Notes: generated by a model from the letters alone, not told the origin. Numbered from the stretch's first letter, positions 1 through 10,195 are shown. The stretch is 27,701 nucleotides of DNA from Actinomycetes bacterium (GCA_014190175.1 BJFZ01000016.1:1-27701); one strand, 5' to 3'. Program-made: numbers and translations.

Positions 1-2002
<2,002 letters not shown>

Positions 2003-2081
2003 AATAAAAATTTCTTTTAGAAATTTAGCGCTTGCGTCCACTGTGCGGTTCCCGAGATATGGTCGGTTATATCTCAATAGA
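2003..2081 (+). other. 23S-5S internal transcribed spacer with two hairpins
   Basis: The 79-nt spacer holds two perfect inverted repeats. AAATTTCT / AGAAATTT (2008-2026, 3-nt loop) lies just after the 23S end. GAGATAT / ATATCTC (2054-2060 and 2069-2075, 8-nt loop) lies just before 5S. Their positions suit rRNA processing stems, but processing here is inferred. No tRNA is present in the spacer. Confidence 0.6.
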
Positions 2082-2199
2082 GTTTCGGCGGTCATAGCGA
2101 GAGGGAAACACCCGGTCCCATTCCGAACCCGGAAGTTAAGCCTCTCAGCGTCGATGGTACTGCACGGGTGACCTTGTGGGAGAGTAGAACGCTGCCGGA
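2082..2199 (+). rRNA. rrf: 5S ribosomal RNA
   Basis: About 118 nt with the usual 5S landmarks: GTTTCGGCGGTCATAGCG at the 5' end, CCCGGTCCCATTCCGAACCC in the middle, GGAAGTTAAGCCTCTCAGCG for the loop C/helix III side, and GCTGCCGG at the 3' end pairing back with CGGCGG at the start. It follows the 23S gene on the same strand, the usual operon order. The ends are placed by the terminal helix and could shift by 1-3 nt. Confidence 0.95.
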
Positions 2200-2209
2200 C
2201 ATAATTTGG

Positions 2210-2246
2210 TGAGGGTCGTAACGAAAGTTGCGGCCCTCATTTTAAT
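2210..2246 (+). terminator. rRNA operon terminator
   Basis: A 13-bp stem (TGAGGGTCGTAAC with GTTGCGGCCCTCA, including two G-U pairs) closes a GAAA tetraloop and is followed at once by TTTTAATTT. It starts 10 nt after the 5S end. This is a textbook intrinsic terminator ending the rRNA transcript. Confidence 0.93.
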
Positions 2247-2344
2247 TTCACACAAAAATATTTTGATTGAATTTCATTTTAAATTTATTTTTTCTTCTTG
2301 CGCAACATAGTTATCTCCAGTTAGGTCGCAAGCGCGTTAACCAT

Positions 2345-2356
2345 TACATTTGACAA
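2345..2356 (+). promoter_or_regulatory. -10 box of a likely leaderless promoter for the TPR gene
   Basis: TACATT at 2345-2350 followed by exactly 6 nt and then the ATG at 2357. A TAnnnT box ending at -7 places transcription start on the A of ATG, so the mRNA would have no leader. No Shine-Dalgarno sequence and no clear -35 are seen. The same layout recurs at several other gene starts in the window. Confidence 0.5.
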
Positions 2357-3199
2357 ATGGCTAATGAATCTGGAAGAACACCTAGACGATCCGGATCCGA
2401 CAAGCCAAACCGTTCATCTTCATCTTCGCGTCCACCAAGTGGATCTTCTTCAGATAGATCGGCTAGACCTGGCCGGCCAGGTAGAGGTGGAAGTGCACGT
2501 TTTGGAAAAGATGAACAACGTGATGATCGCCGAATTGAATTAAAAAATGAACCCGCAATTCCGGAAGAAGTATTACACGAAACAGTTGATCCAGATTTAG
2601 CACGTGAAATGTCATCTTTATCTAAAGAGAATGCAGAACGTGCAGCGCAACATTTATTAGCGGCAGCATTTTTTGTTGATACTGATCCACGTCGAGCACA
2701 TTTACATGGAGTCGCAGCGAGTGCTCGAGCTGGACGAGTTGGTCGAGTGAGAGAAGTCGCTGGTTATGCGGCTTACCATGCACGTGAATTTGAAATTGCA
2801 ATCCGCGAATTACGTGCAGCCAATCGAATATCCGGAGATGGATCCATGTGGCCAGTTCTGGCAGACAGTGAGCGAGGAATAGGTCGTCCAGAAAAAGCTA
2901 TTGAGATGGCAAAAGATCCGCAAGTAAAATTATTAGATATTGATGGACAGATTGAAATGAAAATAGTTGTTGCTGGAGCAAGACGTGATTTGAAACAAAC
3001 AGAGGCAGCTGTAGCAACTTTGAAATGCGCAGAGTTGGAAAATGAAACTGCTTCTTGGGCGCCAAGATTGCGCTATGCATATGCAGACGCGCTGGAAGCC
3101 AATGGGGATCACAAAAATGCCCAAAAATGGTTTGTTAAATCTGCGGAGATTGATATAAATCAAGAAACCGATGCGAATGAGCGCATTATAAGTAACTAG
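2357..3199 (+). CDS. TPR-like protein with disordered Ser/Arg/Gly-rich N-terminus
   Basis: A 280-residue cytoplasmic protein. Residues about 1-55 are almost all Ser, Arg, Gly and Pro, low complexity and probably disordered. From about 75 to 275 the sequence is helical with TPR-like pairs (for example YAAYHAREFEIAIRELRAA and RYAYADALEANGDHKNAQKW). Its position just before the tlyA cluster matches the Rv1691 family in mycobacteria, whose function is not established; protein-protein or RNA contacts are only a guess from the composition. No signal peptide or membrane segment. The start is chosen because a -10 box sits exactly 6 nt upstream and the next methionine would lose the conserved basic head. 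Confidence 0.8.
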   Translation: MANESGRTPRRSGSDKPNRSSSSSRPPSGSSSDRSARPGRPGRGGSARFGKDEQRDDRRIELKNEPAIPEEVLHETVDPDLAREMSSLSKENAERAAQHLLAAAFFVDTDPRRAHLHGVAASARAGRVGRVREVAGYAAYHAREFEIAIRELRAANRISGDGSMWPVLADSERGIGRPEKAIEMAKDPQVKLLDIDGQIEMKIVVAGARRDLKQTEAAVATLKCAELENETASWAPRLRYAYADALEANGDHKNAQKWFVKSAEIDINQETDANERIISN

Positions 3200-3220
3200 C
3201 AGTTAATCTTTTTATTGTCA

Positions 3221-3300
3221 GTGCTGGCAACAAAGATCTCTTCCTACGCGCATTTAATTTAAATTAGGAGGAGTTATGAAGAAGGATTTATTGCCAGCAC
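3221..3300 (+). repeat. Long-range inverted repeat enclosing the ssb-like gene start
   Basis: GTGCTGGCAA (3221-3230) and its exact reverse complement TTGCCAGCAC (3291-3300) flank a 60-nt segment carrying the AGGAGGAG ribosome binding site (3266-3273) and the ATG (3276). After one mismatch the pairing continues for three A-T pairs on the loop side. The first arm can also fold locally with TTGTCAG just upstream (3215-3221). Translational control is an inference. Confidence 0.45.
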
Positions 3301-3599
3301 CCATAAACGAGGTCTATTTAAGGGGTCGAGTTACCGGGGAAGGCGTTACTAAAGTTTTACCAAGCGGTGACCAAGTCGTTGAATTTCGTATAGTCATCCC
3401 GCGAACAGATTCGGGAGTAGATACCCTCGATATGGCGGTTTGGAGCGCAACTTTGCGCAAAAAGGCGCTCTCGCTCCACTGTGATGAATGGGTAGAAGTT
3501 GCTGGAGAGATCAGGCGTCGATTTTGGCAAACCGGTTCAGGGGTGGCAAGTAGAACCCAGATCGAAGTTGCAACCCTTTCACGAATCAAGGTCGGGTAG
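3276..3599 (+). CDS. Short single-stranded-DNA-binding-protein-like OB-fold protein
   Basis: A 107-residue protein resembling the OB-fold core of bacterial SSB: NEVYLRGRVTGEGVTKVLPSG opens like the family's first strands, EFRIVIPR and DTLDMAVWS match later strands, and WVEVAGEIRRRFW matches the strand that in SSB reads V.V.G..R. It stops directly after the fold, so it lacks the flexible linker and acidic C-terminal tip with which housekeeping SSB recruits partners. It is therefore more likely a paralogue than the replicative SSB. It has the strongest Shine-Dalgarno site in the window (AGGAGGAG, 3266-3273) and an inverted repeat around its start. The partner nucleic acid is unknown; single-stranded DNA is the family expectation. 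Confidence 0.7.
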   Translation: MKKDLLPAPINEVYLRGRVTGEGVTKVLPSGDQVVEFRIVIPRTDSGVDTLDMAVWSATLRKKALSLHCDEWVEVAGEIRRRFWQTGSGVASRTQIEVATLSRIKVG

Positions 3600-3641
3600 C
3601 GTTAGCGGTTGGAAGTGGATTAAACAGGAAGCGAGAAATAG

Positions 3642-4022
3642 ATGACGAAGCCAGGAGCCAACGATCTATTTGGATCTTTGAAAGCTTACGCAACTCGCGT
3701 ATTAGGTGATGAAATTAATCCAGAAAAAAGCGCAGCAGCATTAAGTGGCTGGCTCAAAGACAGTAGCGAAGCGTTGCGCGATAAAGTAGAGAAAGAAGTT
3801 GAGCGCACCGTTAAGAAACTTGGGCTTGCTAAGCAAAGTGAATTAAATGCGCTAAGCAAAGAGATTGCGGCACTGCGCCGCGAGGTGTCGGGAAAACCCG
3901 TAAAAGCAAGTGGAAAAGTAGCAGCCAAAAAAGCACCCGCAAAGAAAAGTGCTAAGAAAGCACCTGCAAAAAAATCAGCTAAGAAATCAACAACGAAACG
4001 TACTTCGAAAGCAGGGAAGTAA
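3642..4022 (+). CDS. Small helical protein with histone H1-like lysine tail
   Basis: A 126-residue protein in two parts. Residues 1-85 are predicted helical; KVEKEVERTVKKLGLAKQSE followed by LNALSKEIAALRREV (about 49-82) looks like a coiled coil and recalls phasin/polyhydroxyalkanoate-granule-type proteins. Residues 86-126 are nearly all Lys, Ala, Pro and Ser, with the unit KKAPAKKSA repeated twice, as in histone H1-like tails that bind DNA or RNA non-specifically. The stop overlaps the next start (TAATG), so the two are probably translationally coupled. AGGAAG at 3626-3631 is the likely ribosome binding site. Function is not known; nucleoid or RNA binding through the tail is an inference. 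Confidence 0.72.
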   Translation: MTKPGANDLFGSLKAYATRVLGDEINPEKSAAALSGWLKDSSEALRDKVEKEVERTVKKLGLAKQSELNALSKEIAALRREVSGKPVKASGKVAAKKAPAKKSAKKAPAKKSAKKSTTKRTSKAGK

Positions 4023-4159
4023 TGACTGTTCCAGATTTAGGCGCAATCAAAGATCAAATCTCTGCTTTGCAATCTTTACCAATTCCTGAACACGCTGATT
4101 CATTTGAAGAGATTCACAATCAATTAAATGAAGCGTTGACTCAGGTTGAAGGTTTGTAA
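4022..4159 (+). CDS. Conserved-position small protein, 45 residues
   Basis: A short ORF beginning MTVPDLGAIKDQISALQSLP and ending NEALTQVEGL. Its ATG overlaps the preceding stop as TAATG and its stop lies 4 nt before the tlyA start, so it fills the only gap in this operon exactly. Codon use matches its neighbours. In mycobacteria a small protein gene of about 58 residues (Rv1693) occupies the same place just before tlyA, which supports a real gene. It is acidic and probably helical, with no membrane segment. Function is unknown. Confidence 0.7.
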   Translation: MTVPDLGAIKDQISALQSLPIPEHADSFEEIHNQLNEALTQVEGL

Positions 4160-4163
4160 ATAA

Positions 4164-4955
4164 GTGTCACGTTCTCGCCTTGATGCCGAATTGGTAAGAC
4201 GCGGTTTGGCGCGCTCGCGCGAGGATGCCACAGATTTAATTGAAGCTAGGTCAGTACGTGTTGGTGGAATACCGGCAACTAAGCCAGCAACCCAAGTTGA
4301 TGCCGAGACTTCGATAACAGTAGAAACAGATCGTGATGATTTTGTTTCTAGAGGTGGCCATAAATTAGCCGGCGCTCTTGAGGATTTTCCAAAATTAATT
4401 GTTGCGGGTAAACGGGCATTAGATGCAGGAGCCTCCACTGGTGGATTTACTGATGTTTTGTTGCGAGCGGAAGTTGCCCAAGTGATTGCGGTAGATGTTG
4501 GCTATGGTCAACTTGCGTGGCCGATTCAACAGGACCCAAGGGTGAAAATCTTGGATCGCACCAATGTGCGTCATTTAACTTTAGATCAGATTGGTGAACC
4601 AGTTGATTTAATAGTTGCCGACCTTTCATTTATCTCATTAACTTTAGTTTTACCGGCTTTGAAATCTGTTAGTACTCCAACTGCTGATTTTTTAGTGATG
4701 GTCAAACCACAATTTGAGGTAGGACGCGAGAAACTTGGTGCAGGGGGAGTTGTTCGTGATCCAGCATTGCGCGTTAGCGCAATTGAAGAGGTTGCAGTTG
4801 CGGCGGCAGAAAATGGTTTAGGAGTGGTTGATATAACCGCAAGTAGGTTGCCAGGCCCTGCCGGAAATGTTGAATATTTTTTATGGTTGCAATCTGGAGG
4901 AGCGCCTTTCTCCCACGAAAAAGCTTTAAAAGCAGTTGCAGAAGGTCCAAAATGA
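4164..4955 (+). CDS. tlyA: TlyA family rRNA 2'-O-methyltransferase
   Basis: A 263-residue protein starting at GTG. Residues 1-55 form an S4 RNA-binding domain (SRLDAELVRRGLARSREDA), and the rest is an FtsJ-like Rossmann methyltransferase with the SAM-binding motif DAGASTGGF (87-95), ADLSFIS and VKPQFEVG. The family methylates the ribose of C1920 in 23S rRNA and, in its longer type, C1409 in 16S rRNA, which makes ribosomes sensitive to capreomycin. The N-terminal extension and the terminal AEGP resemble the long mycobacterial type as I recall it. The interdomain linker reads DDFV (58-61) where the mycobacterial protein has RAWV. The gene overlaps nadK by 4 nt (ATGA). Confidence 0.95.
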   Translation: MSRSRLDAELVRRGLARSREDATDLIEARSVRVGGIPATKPATQVDAETSITVETDRDDFVSRGGHKLAGALEDFPKLIVAGKRALDAGASTGGFTDVLLRAEVAQVIAVDVGYGQLAWPIQQDPRVKILDRTNVRHLTLDQIGEPVDLIVADLSFISLTLVLPALKSVSTPTADFLVMVKPQFEVGREKLGAGGVVRDPALRVSAIEEVAVAAAENGLGVVDITASRLPGPAGNVEYFLWLQSGGAPFSHEKALKAVAEGPK

Positions 4956-5818
4956 AAAGACAAGTTCTGCTTGTGGTAAATCCAACCCGTGAAGAAGCCA
5001 GATCTGGAGCGTTGTCACTTGCAACGCAATTACAAGCACGCGAGATTGCAGTTTTTCAAGCATTAAGTACTGAAGGTGAAAAGATTGCTGGAATTCCAGT
5101 CCGTGAAAGTTCGACCACTATCAATGATTTCGAATTAGTTATCGTTCTTGGTGGAGACGGAACAATTTTGCGTAGCGCCGAGATGGTTCGATCAAGTGAT
5201 GTACCTTTATTGGGAGTGAATTTAGGTCATGTAGGTTTCCTCGCTGAAATCGAAAAGAATTCACTCGATGAGATTGCTGATCAAGTTGCTGCAAAAAATT
5301 TCACTGTTGAATCAAGAATGGTTCTATCTTTTGCTCACCATAGAGGCGGAAAAGTAATTTCCACTGGATGGGCGTTAAATGATCTGGTGATCGAAAAACA
5401 AAGTCCAAGAATGATTGAAGTTTTTCTGGAGATCGACGGAAGACCGCTTTCTAAATGGGGTTGCGATGGCGTGTTATGTGCAACACCAACTGGTTCTACA
5501 GCATATGCATTTTCTGCAGGAGGTCCGGTAGTTTGGCCAGAAGTAGCAGCATTGGTCTTGTTACCACTGTCGGCTCACGCATTGTTTGCAAAACCTATGG
5601 TGGTCTCACCTAACTCCAAGATTCAAATTACTTTACTTTCAGAGGAAGCATTATTAACAGCAGATGGATTCCGAAGTGAAGAGGTTAAACTTGGCGATTC
5701 CATTTCAATAACTAAAGATCTTGCAACTGTAAATCTTGCCCGTTTAGGTATTGCGCCATTTGCAGATCGATTAGTTGCAAAATTTAAATTGCCGGTAGAA
5801 GGTTGGCGCGGGGAGTGA
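4952..5818 (+). CDS. nadK: NAD kinase
   Basis: A 288-residue cytoplasmic enzyme that phosphorylates NAD to NADP using ATP or polyphosphate. The diagnostic GGDGT motif is at 67-71, followed by GVNLGHVGFLAE, and the NAD-binding region NDLVIE ... WGCDGVLCATPTGSTAYAFSAGGP is intact. I chose the ATG at 4952 because it overlaps the tlyA stop as ATGA and starts the protein at the usual KRQVLLVVNPTR strand. An earlier in-frame start at 4883 would add 23 residues read from inside tlyA. The order tlyA-nadK-recN is conserved in actinobacteria. Confidence 0.96.
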   Translation: MKRQVLLVVNPTREEARSGALSLATQLQAREIAVFQALSTEGEKIAGIPVRESSTTINDFELVIVLGGDGTILRSAEMVRSSDVPLLGVNLGHVGFLAEIEKNSLDEIADQVAAKNFTVESRMVLSFAHHRGGKVISTGWALNDLVIEKQSPRMIEVFLEIDGRPLSKWGCDGVLCATPTGSTAYAFSAGGPVVWPEVAALVLLPLSAHALFAKPMVVSPNSKIQITLLSEEALLTADGFRSEEVKLGDSISITKDLATVNLARLGIAPFADRLVAKFKLPVEGWRGE

Positions 5819-7566
5819 AAAAGGGTTTAAGAGAGTTAAATATTCGCGGCCTTGGTGTAATTGAGGATGCAACCTTAAATCTTGAACCTGGATTCACGGT
5901 AATTACTGGAGAAACCGGTGCAGGAAAAACTATGGTTGTAACGGCACTTTCACTGTTGATGGGTGGTCGCGCTGATGTAAGTGCGATTCGACATGGCAGT
6001 GATAAAGCATCGCTGTCAGCTCGGTTAATTCCTAATGAAAGGGCGGCTGATTTAGCCCAAGAACTCGGCGGTGATATCGAGGATGAGGAGCTTTTAATCA
6101 CTAGAACACTATCTAGAGATGGAAAAAATCGAGCCGTTTTAGGTGGAGCGCCAACGACTTTGAGTGCCCTTTCTGATTTGGGGGAAGAGTTAATCGCTCT
6201 GCATGCGCAATCCTCTACTTTTAGGCTACTTAAAGGTTCACGGCAAAGAGAAATCATTGATCTTTTTGGGGGAGATGAACTTTCCAAAGAGCTGATCAAG
6301 TATCAAAAATTATTTAAAGAGTATCGCTTGATAATCTCCGAAATTGAAAAGATTTTATCCTTAAATCTAGCGCGTGAGAGTGAGATTAAACGGATAAACG
6401 AATTCTTAGTTCTTTTTAACAAAGTAAAACCTATTCCAAATGAGGTTAAGAGTTTACGGGAGCGGGCAGATCAATTAGAAAATGTTGATTCCTTTACAAC
6501 TGGATTGCAACAAGCAAATCTTTCACTTGGTGAAGATGAGTCAAGTGCCTTAGTACAAATTTCACAAGCCAAACGGGCGATCGAAGGCATACCTGTCAAT
6601 TCCAAAGAGATCGATGATTTAAAGATCGAGATAAGCCAACTTCAGATTTTAGTAAATGAACTAACTCGTTCTATTTCGAGCCAGTTAGATTCACTTGAAA
6701 GCAACCCGCAAGAGTTAGAGACGATTAATTTGCGACGTTCAGAGTTGTCGGCACTTTTCCGCAAGTTTGCCGTTGATCAATATGAGGATCCAGCAGCTGA
6801 GTTGGCATCTAGAGCCGATGCCGATGCAAAACTTCTCGCTCAACTACAAGACGGTGACGGAGCAGTAGCAGAACTCGAGAAGCGGAAAGCAATAATTTCA
6901 GAAGATCTCGGTAAGTCAGCAAATAAATTAACCATATTGCGGAAAGTTGTAGCCGAAAAACTTAGTATTGAAAGTAGTAATGAAATCAAAGCATTAGCAA
7001 TGCCAAATGCAAAGTTAATTATCGAAATTTCACCTGCTTCTTCGGAACTTTCGGTTCTTTTTGCGGGAGAGTTATTACCTTGCGGATCTTTTGGTAGCGA
7101 TGACGCAACATTTTTGCTCGTGCCGCATCCTGGAGCGCCGGCTTTGCCGATACAAAAAGGCGCCAGCGGTGGCGAACTCTCTAGAGTCATGTTGGCGATT
7201 GAATTAGTTTTAGCGCAGGCCGGATCGGTACCTACTTACCTATTTGATGAAGTTGATGCAGGGGTTGGTGGTAAAGCAGCGGTCGAGGTGGGTCGAAGGT
7301 TGGCTTTATTAGCCCGGCACGCTCAGGTTTTAGTGGTTACCCATTTACCGCAAGTGGCGGCATGGGCAGATCAACATTTTGCGATTTTGAAAAGTTCCAC
7401 TGAATCGGTGACCTCTAGTGATATCAAATTACTCTCAAGCGCGGAACGGGTGAGCGAGATTGCACGGATGATGACCGGTTTATCGGATTCTTCCAGTGCT
7501 CAGGAACACGCTGGGGAGTTGCTTGATCTAGTGAAAATGGAAAAAGGGCGCGCGCAAGTTCGATAA
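5815..7566 (+). CDS. recN: DNA repair protein RecN
   Basis: An SMC-like ATPase of 583 residues acting in double-strand break repair. Walker A GETGAGKT is at 32-39, a coiled-coil middle runs from about 150 to 360, the ABC signature is SGGELSRVMLA, and Walker B is YLFDEVDAGVGG, followed by VVTHLPQVAAWAD. Length is normal for RecN. The GTG at 5815 overlaps the nadK stop as GTGA, the same style as neighbouring junctions. A TTG at 5803 would add four residues and cannot be excluded. Its place after nadK matches other actinobacteria. Confidence 0.95.
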   Translation: MKKGLRELNIRGLGVIEDATLNLEPGFTVITGETGAGKTMVVTALSLLMGGRADVSAIRHGSDKASLSARLIPNERAADLAQELGGDIEDEELLITRTLSRDGKNRAVLGGAPTTLSALSDLGEELIALHAQSSTFRLLKGSRQREIIDLFGGDELSKELIKYQKLFKEYRLIISEIEKILSLNLARESEIKRINEFLVLFNKVKPIPNEVKSLRERADQLENVDSFTTGLQQANLSLGEDESSALVQISQAKRAIEGIPVNSKEIDDLKIEISQLQILVNELTRSISSQLDSLESNPQELETINLRRSELSALFRKFAVDQYEDPAAELASRADADAKLLAQLQDGDGAVAELEKRKAIISEDLGKSANKLTILRKVVAEKLSIESSNEIKALAMPNAKLIIEISPASSELSVLFAGELLPCGSFGSDDATFLLVPHPGAPALPIQKGASGGELSRVMLAIELVLAQAGSVPTYLFDEVDAGVGGKAAVEVGRRLALLARHAQVLVVTHLPQVAAWADQHFAILKSSTESVTSSDIKLLSSAERVSEIARMMTGLSDSSSAQEHAGELLDLVKMEKGRAQVR

Positions 7567-7577
7567 GATAGTGGTCC
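7564..7577 (+). promoter_or_regulatory. Possible promoter -10 box before pyrG
   Basis: TAAGAT at 7564-7569, overlapping the recN stop, lies 8 nt before the ATG at 7578. No Shine-Dalgarno sequence is present, so pyrG may be read from a very short or absent leader. Spacing is 2 nt longer than in the best leaderless cases. Confidence 0.35.
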
Positions 7578-9224
7578 ATGGCGCCAGCGCACATGACGAA
7601 GCATTTGTTTGTCACCGGAGGCGTCGCCTCATCTCTTGGAAAAGGTTTAACCGCCTCCTCATTGGGCAGATTGCTTAGAGCTCGTGGACTTCGAGTAACA
7701 ATGCAGAAATTGGATCCGTACCTAAACGTAGATCCAGGAACGATGAACCCATTCCAACATGGAGAAGTCTTTGTCACTGATGATGGTGCCGAAACAGATT
7801 TAGATGTTGGACATTATGAGAGATTTTTAGATGTTAATTTAGAGGGCAGCGCAAATGTCACTACCGGTCAAATCTATTCAAAAGTTATCGCCAGAGAGCG
7901 CCGTGGTGAGTATCTAGGGGATACCGTTCAAGTAATTCCACATATAACAAATGAAATTAAAGAACGGATGCGCGCAGCGGCCTCACCAAATATCGATCTG
8001 ATCATCACTGAAATTGGTGGGACTGTAGGAGATATTGAATCCCTTCCATTTTTAGAAGCCGCACGACAAGTTAGACAAGATGTTGGACGGGATCATGTAT
8101 TTTTCTTACATGTTTCATTAGTTCCCTATATTGGACCTTCTGGTGAATTAAAAACTAAACCAACACAACACAGTGTTGTTGCTTTGCGAAGCATCGGTAT
8201 CCAACCTGATGCAATTGTTTGTCGTTCAGATAGAGAGATTCCAGCCTCAGTAAAGAAAAAGATTTCACTTATGTGCGATGTCGATGCAGAAGCGGTCGTT
8301 GCCGCAAGTGATGCACCATCCATTTATGACATTCCAAAAGTTTTACATAAAGAAGGATTGGATGCATTTGTGGTTCGGCGCCTTGGCATGCCATTCCGGG
8401 ATGTTGATTGGAGTGATTGGGATCAATTATTAGATCGCGTTCATAAACCAACAGCTGAAATTAATGTTGCACTTGTGGGGAAGTATGTAGACCTTCCAGA
8501 TGCTTACCTTTCAGTTACTGAAGCTCTGCGTGCTGGAGGTTTTGCAAACTCTGCAAAAGTAAATATTAAGTGGGTACCAAGTGATGATTGCGAAAGTGAG
8601 GCAGGCGCTAAAGCTGCCCTTGCTGGAATTGATGCTATCTGCGTACCTGGCGGTTTTGGGGTTCGCGGAATTGAAGGAAAAGTCGGCGCCTTAAAATTTG
8701 CCCGCGAAAATAAAATCCCGACTTTAGGATTATGTCTTGGATTGCAATGCATGGTGATTGAAGGAGCTCGCAATTTAGCTGGAATCAAAGATGCTAATTC
8801 TGCAGAGTTCGCACCGGATACAAAAGATCCAGTGATCGCAACAATGGCATCCCAAGAAGCTGTATTGCGCGGTGAACAGGACATGGGCGGCACTATGAGA
8901 TTGGGTTTGTACGCAGCATCTCTTAAAGATGGCTCAATAGTTCACAATTTGTATAAATTAAATTCAGTAGAAGAGCGCCACAGGCACCGCTATGAAGTTA
9001 ATAATTCTTATCGTCCAAAATTAGAAGTAGCCGGATTGGTTTTCTCCGGCACTTCCCCCGATGGAAATTTAGTTGAATTTGTGGAGTTGCCAGAAAGCGA
9101 GCATCCGTTTTACGTGGGAACTCAGGCACACCCTGAATTTAAGAGCAGACCAACTCGCCCGCACCCACTCTTTGTTGGCTTAGTTAAAGCAGCACTAGCT
9201 GCAAAAACAAGTAAAGCTAAATAA
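7578..9224 (+). CDS. pyrG: CTP synthase
   Basis: A 548-residue enzyme that makes CTP from UTP, ATP and glutamine. The N-terminal synthetase domain begins [20 protein letters not shown] with the P-loop, then [29 protein letters not shown] and the [11 protein letters not shown] segment. The C-terminal class I glutamine amidotransferase domain has the nucleophile in GLCLGLQ (Cys386) and the His518/Glu520 pair in THE-type context QAHPEF. All key residues are present. An alternative ATG five codons in (7593) would give the usual MTKHLF start; the upstream ATG is kept because of the -10-like box. The gene lies 11 nt after recN. Confidence 0.97.
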   Translation: MAPAHMTKHLFVTGGVASSLGKGLTASSLGRLLRARGLRVTMQKLDPYLNVDPGTMNPFQHGEVFVTDDGAETDLDVGHYERFLDVNLEGSANVTTGQIYSKVIARERRGEYLGDTVQVIPHITNEIKERMRAAASPNIDLIITEIGGTVGDIESLPFLEAARQVRQDVGRDHVFFLHVSLVPYIGPSGELKTKPTQHSVVALRSIGIQPDAIVCRSDREIPASVKKKISLMCDVDAEAVVAASDAPSIYDIPKVLHKEGLDAFVVRRLGMPFRDVDWSDWDQLLDRVHKPTAEINVALVGKYVDLPDAYLSVTEALRAGGFANSAKVNIKWVPSDDCESEAGAKAALAGIDAICVPGGFGVRGIEGKVGALKFARENKIPTLGLCLGLQCMVIEGARNLAGIKDANSAEFAPDTKDPVIATMASQEAVLRGEQDMGGTMRLGLYAASLKDGSIVHNLYKLNSVEERHRHRYEVNNSYRPKLEVAGLVFSGTSPDGNLVEFVELPESEHPFYVGTQAHPEFKSRPTRPHPLFVGLVKAALAAKTSKAK

Positions 9225-9241
9225 AACTAGTAATTTAGTTC

Positions 9242-9253
9242 TACCCTTTACCA
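9242..9253 (+). promoter_or_regulatory. -10 box of a likely leaderless promoter for xerD
   Basis: TACCCT at 9242-9247 followed by exactly 6 nt and the ATG at 9254. There is no Shine-Dalgarno sequence and no obvious -35 element. Confidence 0.5.
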
Positions 9254-10195
9254 ATGTCACCAATTTCAGGCTCATCGTCAAGTGAGAGTTTGGATATCAC
9301 TCTTTACTTAGATCATCTTCAAGTCGAAAGAGGGTTATCGCAAAACACCTTGAGTGCTTATGCTCGAGATTTAGCGCGATACTTTGAGTTCATCAACTCC
9401 AGATCAAAGGATTTCACCCAAGTAAATGAAAATGATTTAGCCGATTTTTTGACTTATTTAAGAAATGGAAACTCCGAGCATGCAATTCTCTCGGCTACGT
9501 CCGCAGCACGCACCCTTATCGCCGTTCGCGGATTTCATAAATTTACCTCCCGTGAAAATGGGGGATTAGATCCAGCTCAATCTGTTAAACCGCCAACCCC
9601 TGGCCGAAGATTGCCAAAGGCCTTATCCGTTAACCAAATTGAATTGATTATTGCCAGCACTGGAGATGGAAGTACTGCTAAAAGTTTACGAGATTGTGCA
9701 TTAGTGGAACTTTTATACAGCACTGGTGCGCGGATCAGTGAATTAATTGATTTAGATAGAAATGATGTAAAAGATCCGATCACGTCATTGCGATTATTAG
9801 GTAAAGGTGGGAAAGAACGGATAGTTCCGGTCGGTAAATATGCAGTAGATGCGATGGAGAAGTATTTGGTACGGGCAAGACCGGCATTGTTAGCTAGTGG
9901 AAATGAAAGAGCCCTGTTTTTAAATCTGCGCGGCACCCGGCTAAGTCGACAGAGTGCTTGGGAGATCATCCGAACCGCTGCAAAAAATGCTGGCATCGAA
10001 GTTGAAATTAGTCCGCACACAATGCGCCACTCATTCGCCACTCATTTACTCGATGGTGGTGCTGATATTCGCACGGTGCAGGAATTGCTGGGTCATGCAT
10101 CGGTGGCCACAACGCAGATTTACACTTTGGTGACAATTGATCGGTTACGCGAGGCCTATACCAGCGCCCATCCAAGAGCCCAGATCAACAGGTGA
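9254..10195 (+). CDS. xerD: Tyrosine recombinase XerD
   Basis: A 313-residue site-specific recombinase. The N-terminal SAM-like DNA-binding domain (about 15-105) begins YLDHLQVERGLSQNTLSAYARDL. The C-terminal catalytic domain has the full set Arg160 (STGARISEL), Lys184 (GKGGKER), His255 and Arg258 (HTMRHSFATHLL), His281 (LGHAS) and Tyr290 (QIYT). XerD acts with XerC at dif to resolve chromosome dimers. Placement between pyrG and the parA-scpAB cluster matches mycobacteria and supports the housekeeping enzyme over a phage integrase. The Ser-rich first 14 residues are probably disordered. Confidence 0.93.
   Translation: MSPISGSSSSESLDITLYLDHLQVERGLSQNTLSAYARDLARYFEFINSRSKDFTQVNENDLADFLTYLRNGNSEHAILSATSAARTLIAVRGFHKFTSRENGGLDPAQSVKPPTPGRRLPKALSVNQIELIIASTGDGSTAKSLRDCALVELLYSTGARISELIDLDRNDVKDPITSLRLLGKGGKERIVPVGKYAVDAMEKYLVRARPALLASGNERALFLNLRGTRLSRQSAWEIIRTAAKNAGIEVEISPHTMRHSFATHLLDGGADIRTVQELLGHASVATTQIYTLVTIDRLREAYTSAHPRAQINR

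Noticed and set aside
5784..6299. Minus-strand open frame of 171 codons across the nadK-recN junction
   Set aside because: Serine/proline-rich mirror of recN coding sequence; recN motifs on the plus strand are decisive.
9254..10195. Integrase of a mobile element
   Set aside because: Context (pyrG, scpAB) and full similarity to XerD, with no att-like repeats or phage genes nearby, favour the housekeeping recombinase.
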